17,180 bases of DNA, from NCBI RefSeq assembly GCF_042652965.1, contig NZ_JBHSHL010000059.1:1-17180 (forward strand), in the 5' to 3' direction. The translations under genes were made by a program, and so were the position numbers. The notes beneath the pieces were generated by a model. That model did not search any database, was not told the DNA's origin, and saw only the letters and a program-made list of their open reading frames with translations. This document shows positions 15,487-17,180 of the stretch, one piece after another (the first letter of the stretch is position 1; the number at the start of each line of letters is the position of its first letter). The stretch comes from Filifactor villosus (GTDB lineage Bacteria; Bacillota; Clostridia; Peptostreptococcales; Filifactoraceae).

Positions 15487-15494
15487 AATAAAAA

Positions 15495-15570
15495 TGGTGA
15501 CCTATCCGCGACTCGAACGCGGGACACCCTGATTAAAAGTCAGGTGCTCTACCGACTGAGCTAATAGGTC
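15495..15570 (-). tRNA. tRNA-Lys(TTT)
   Basis: Acceptor GACCTAT/ATAGGTC, anticodon loop CTTTTAA, CCA encoded. Confidence 0.95.
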
Positions 15571-15571
15571 A

Positions 15572-15648
15572 TGGCTGGGGATGCAGGACTCGAACCTACG
15601 AAATGCATGAGTCAAAGTCATGTGCCTTACCGACTTGGCTAATCCCCA
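15572..15648 (-). tRNA. tRNA-Gln(TTG)
   Basis: Acceptor TGGGGAT/ATCCCCA with the U1-A72 pair typical of tRNA-Gln, anticodon loop CTTTGAC, discriminator G, CCA encoded. Only one base separates it from tRNA-Lys. Confidence 0.95.
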
Positions 15649-15657
15649 ATAAAATGA

Positions 15658-15734
15658 TGGTGTGCCTGAAGGGACTCGAACCCCTGGCACGTGGCTTAGA
15701 AGGCCACTGCTCTATCCAGCTGAGCTACAGGCAC
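15658..15734 (-). tRNA. tRNA-Arg(TCT)
   Basis: Acceptor GTGCCTG/CAGGCAC, anticodon loop CTTCTAA, CCA encoded. Confidence 0.95.
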
Positions 15735-15746
15735 GCATCGATCATT

Positions 15747-15821
15747 TGGAGCGGAAGACGGGATTCGAACCCGCGACCCTCGCCTTGGCAAGGCGATGCT
15801 CTACCACTGAGCCACTTCCGC
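15747..15821 (-). tRNA. tRNA-Gly(GCC)
   Basis: Acceptor GCGGAAG/CTTCCGC, anticodon loop TTGCCAA, discriminator T (U), CCA encoded. Confidence 0.95.
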
Positions 15822-15841
15822 ATTCATATTATAAACTTAAG

Positions 15842-15925
15842 TGGTGCGGATGGAGGGACTTGAACCCCCACGCACATGGCGCTAGATCCTAAGTCTAGTG
15901 CGTCTGCCAATTCCGCCACATCCGC
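15842..15925 (-). tRNA. tRNA-Leu(TAG)
   Basis: Acceptor GCGGATG/CATCCGC, anticodon loop CTTAGGA, long variable arm, CCA encoded. Confidence 0.95.
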
Positions 15926-15931
15926 AATAAA

Positions 15932-16006
15932 TGGAGCTGGCAATAGGAATCGAACCTACAACCTGCTGATTACAAATCAGCTGCTCTACCGTTGAGCCAT
16001 GCCAGC
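15932..16006 (-). tRNA. tRNA-Thr(TGT)
   Basis: Acceptor GCTGGCA/TGCCAGC, anticodon loop TTTGTAA, discriminator T (U), CCA encoded. Confidence 0.95.
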
Positions 16007-16040
16007 ATACTATATATGGAATTGGAAACAATCAAATAAA

Positions 16041-16117
16041 TGGCGACTCGGAAGGGGCTCGAACCCTCGACCTCCAGCGTGACAGGCTGGCATTCTAACC
16101 AACTGAACTACCGAGCC
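16041..16117 (-). tRNA. tRNA-Asp(GTC)
   Basis: Acceptor GGCTCGG/CCGAGTC (with a G-U), anticodon loop CTGTCAC, discriminator G, CCA encoded. Confidence 0.95.
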
Positions 16118-16124
16118 GTTTATT

Positions 16125-16200
16125 TGGTGGGACCAATAGGGCTCGAACCTATGACCCCCTGCTTGTAAGGCAGGTGCTCTCCCAGCTGAGCTATGATCCC
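16125..16200 (-). tRNA. tRNA-Val(TAC)
   Basis: Acceptor GGGATCA/TGGTCCC (with a U-G), anticodon loop CTTACAA, CCA encoded. Confidence 0.95.
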
Positions 16201-16219
16201 ATGATTATATAAAAGAAAG

Positions 16220-16294
16220 TGGTGACCTCTAGGGGAATCGAACCCCTGTTACCGCCGTGAAAGGGCGGTGTCTTAACCGCTTGACCAAGAGGCC
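16220..16294 (-). tRNA. tRNA-Glu(TTC)
   Basis: Acceptor GGCCTCT/AGAGGTC, anticodon loop CTTTCAC, CCA encoded. Confidence 0.95.
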
Positions 16295-16296
16295 AC

Positions 16297-16372
16297 TGGT
16301 TGCGGAGAGAGGACTTGAACCTCTGACCTTCGGATTATGAGCCCGACGAGCTACCAACTGCTCCACTCCGCG
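16297..16372 (-). tRNA. Initiator tRNA-fMet(CAT)
   Basis: Starts CGCGGAG and ends CTCCGCA-A-CCA, so position 1-72 is the unpaired C-A that marks bacterial initiators. The D-arm GGAGCAGTTGGTAGCTC is also of initiator type. The anticodon stem is TCGGG/TCCGA, so the innermost of the normal three G-C pairs (31-39) is G-U here. Confidence 0.95.
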
Positions 16373-16379
16373 ATACTTA

Positions 16380-16468
16380 TGGTGCCGAAGACCGGAATCG
16401 AACCGGTACGATTATCTCTAACCGCAGGATTTTAAGTCCTGTGCGTCTGCCAGTTCCGCCACTTCGGC
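16380..16468 (-). tRNA. tRNA-Leu(TAA)
   Basis: Acceptor GCCGAAG/CTTCGGC, anticodon loop CTTAAAA, long variable arm, CCA encoded. Confidence 0.95.
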
Positions 16469-16475
16469 TAAAAAA

Positions 16476-16550
16476 TGGCTCCGAAGGTGGGATTCGAACC
16501 CACAGCCTATCGATTAACAGTCGAGTGCTCCACCTTTGAGCTACTTCGGA
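16476..16550 (-). tRNA. tRNA-Asn(GTT)
   Basis: Acceptor TCCGAAG/CTTCGGA, anticodon loop CTGTTAA, discriminator G, CCA encoded. First tRNA after the 5S gene, as in many Firmicutes rrn operons. Confidence 0.95.
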
Positions 16551-16587
16551 ACATTTCTTATTATTTACGTGCATCTTACGATGCAAT

Positions 16588-16699
<112 letters not shown>

Positions 16700-16721
16700 T
16701 ATTCCTTGTTACTGCGTCTTT

Positions 16722-16985
16722 TAGGCATCTTCTTGTTCGCTATCGTCGTTCAGTCAGTCACGTATGTCTATATACGCTCCTTCCTTCTCTCCTCTGCTCA
16801 CTTCGAATCTGCTCTAAAATACTTGCAACAAGCTCCTTTGCACTTTTTAGCAATTTCTTGGTTAGGCTTCTTCGTCGCTTCGATCACGTACATCCGAGTA
16901 CGCTCACTTGCTCCTCATCGCCCGCCTTGAACTTATCTAAAAATGCTTGCAAATACTTTGTTGTGCGTTTAGCGATAATCTCGTT
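16722..16985 (-). repeat. Two tandem units of about 125 bp with covarying hairpins
   Basis: Unit 1 (about 16722-16862) and unit 2 (about 16863-16985) share, in order, TAGGC-TCTTC, a 16-nt hairpin, TCTAAAA-T-CTTGCAA, and TTAG near the end. The hairpins are CGTAT-N6-ATACG at 16761-16776 and CGTAC-N6-GTACG at 16887-16902. A partial third start is seen at about 16986-17008. Confidence 0.7.
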
Positions 16986-17046
16986 AGATTTCTTCTTAAC
17001 GAAGTTGTCTCAAAAAATTTGACTTTCATTTCCTGAGTACTGCTAT

Positions 17047-17075
17047 ATAATACCAGTATCTACCTGTTTTGTCAA
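17047..17075 (-). promoter_or_regulatory. Consensus sigma-A-type promoter for the 5S-tRNA block
   Basis: On the minus strand TTGACA (17070-17075) and TATTAT (17047-17052) are separated by exactly 17 bp. Transcription would start near 17040 and run through a leader of about 340 nt into 5S and the tRNAs. It lies inside the 23S-5S spacer. Confidence 0.7.
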
Positions 17076-17161
17076 GCTTTTTGCTACGCTTTCAGGCAAT
17101 TTCTTTCCTGTCTTACTCTGATGGATTGTACCATCAAAACTGCATAACATCTTCTCTCCTT

Positions 17162-17180
17162 TGGATCAAGTCCTCGATCG
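17162..17180 (-). rRNA. rrl: 23S ribosomal RNA, 3' end only
   Basis: The minus strand reads CGATCGAGGACTTGATCC, matching the conserved Firmicutes 23S 3' end (GGTCGAGGACTTAACC type). The rest lies beyond the right edge. The exact 3' end is estimated. Confidence 0.85.

Larger units (their letters stand above)
16700..17161 (-). other. Long 23S-5S internal transcribed spacer
   Basis: About 460 bases lie between 23S and 5S, several times longer than the roughly 100 bases common in Firmicutes. It contains two tandem related units, a consensus promoter and a hairpin TGATGG/CCATCA at 17119-17136. No gene is supported, and a 74-codon open frame inside it lacks a ribosome binding site and runs against the rRNA direction. 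Confidence 0.8.

Noticed and set aside
16706..16930. 74-codon frame in the 23S-5S spacer
   Set aside because: It runs against the rRNA transcription direction, has no ribosome binding site, and lies across the spacer's repeat units and hairpins.

Overview
The window looks like the chromosome of a moderately low-GC Firmicute, probably a clostridial or tissierellial anaerobe. The evidence is strong AGGAGG-type ribosome binding sites before nearly every gene, a 23S-5S-tRNA array in a Firmicutes-like order (5S, Asn, Leu, fMet, Glu, Val, Asp, Thr, Leu, Gly, Arg, Gln, Lys, Ser, Phe, Met, Ile2/Met, His, Cys, Arg), CCA encoded in every tRNA gene, and proteins of clostridial type. The genus cannot be fixed from the sequence alone.

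Layout. Positions 1-123 hold the tail of a probable IS21-family element. A gene-poor stretch with two tandem copies of a 113-bp repeat follows. Next come hutH (histidine ammonia-lyase) and a 1018-residue BTAD/AAA/TPR transcriptional regulator, both on the minus strand. A GT4 glycosyltransferase diverges from the regulator. Four plus- and minus-strand housekeeping or metabolic genes come next: a PHP-domain phosphoesterase of the HisJ type, a BaiN/HI0933-like flavoprotein, a P1-family (DmpA-like) self-processing aminopeptidase, and a YhcG-type PD-(D/E)XK nuclease. A secreted N-acetylmuramoyl-L-alanine amidase follows on the minus strand. From 14.8 kb to the right edge lies a minus-strand stable-RNA block of 19 tRNAs, 5S rRNA, an unusually long 23S-5S spacer, and the last bases of the 23S rRNA.

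The coding genes are mostly single transcription units separated by long spacers and do not form one pathway. hutH has no hutU, hutI or hutG beside it. The spacers carry the most distinctive content: a foldback, MITE-like repeat of about 113 bp present in seven full-length copies, plus several decayed ones, always between genes. The copies share terminal inverted repeats (ATACTA...TAGTAT), an inner GGATATA/TATATCC stem and, in the main subfamily, a central TTTTTCG/CGAAAAA hairpin.

The second notable feature is the roughly 460-bp 23S-5S spacer. It holds a consensus promoter (TTGACA, 17 bp, TATTAT) aimed at the 5S-tRNA block and two tandem units of about 125 bp whose 16-nt hairpins show a compensatory base-pair change. 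Smaller oddities are a G31-U39 wobble in the initiator tRNA anticodon stem, a Glu-to-Gln change in the YhcG nuclease motif, and a transcription terminator inside the tRNA array. Reading was by eye; no database searches or folding computations were run.
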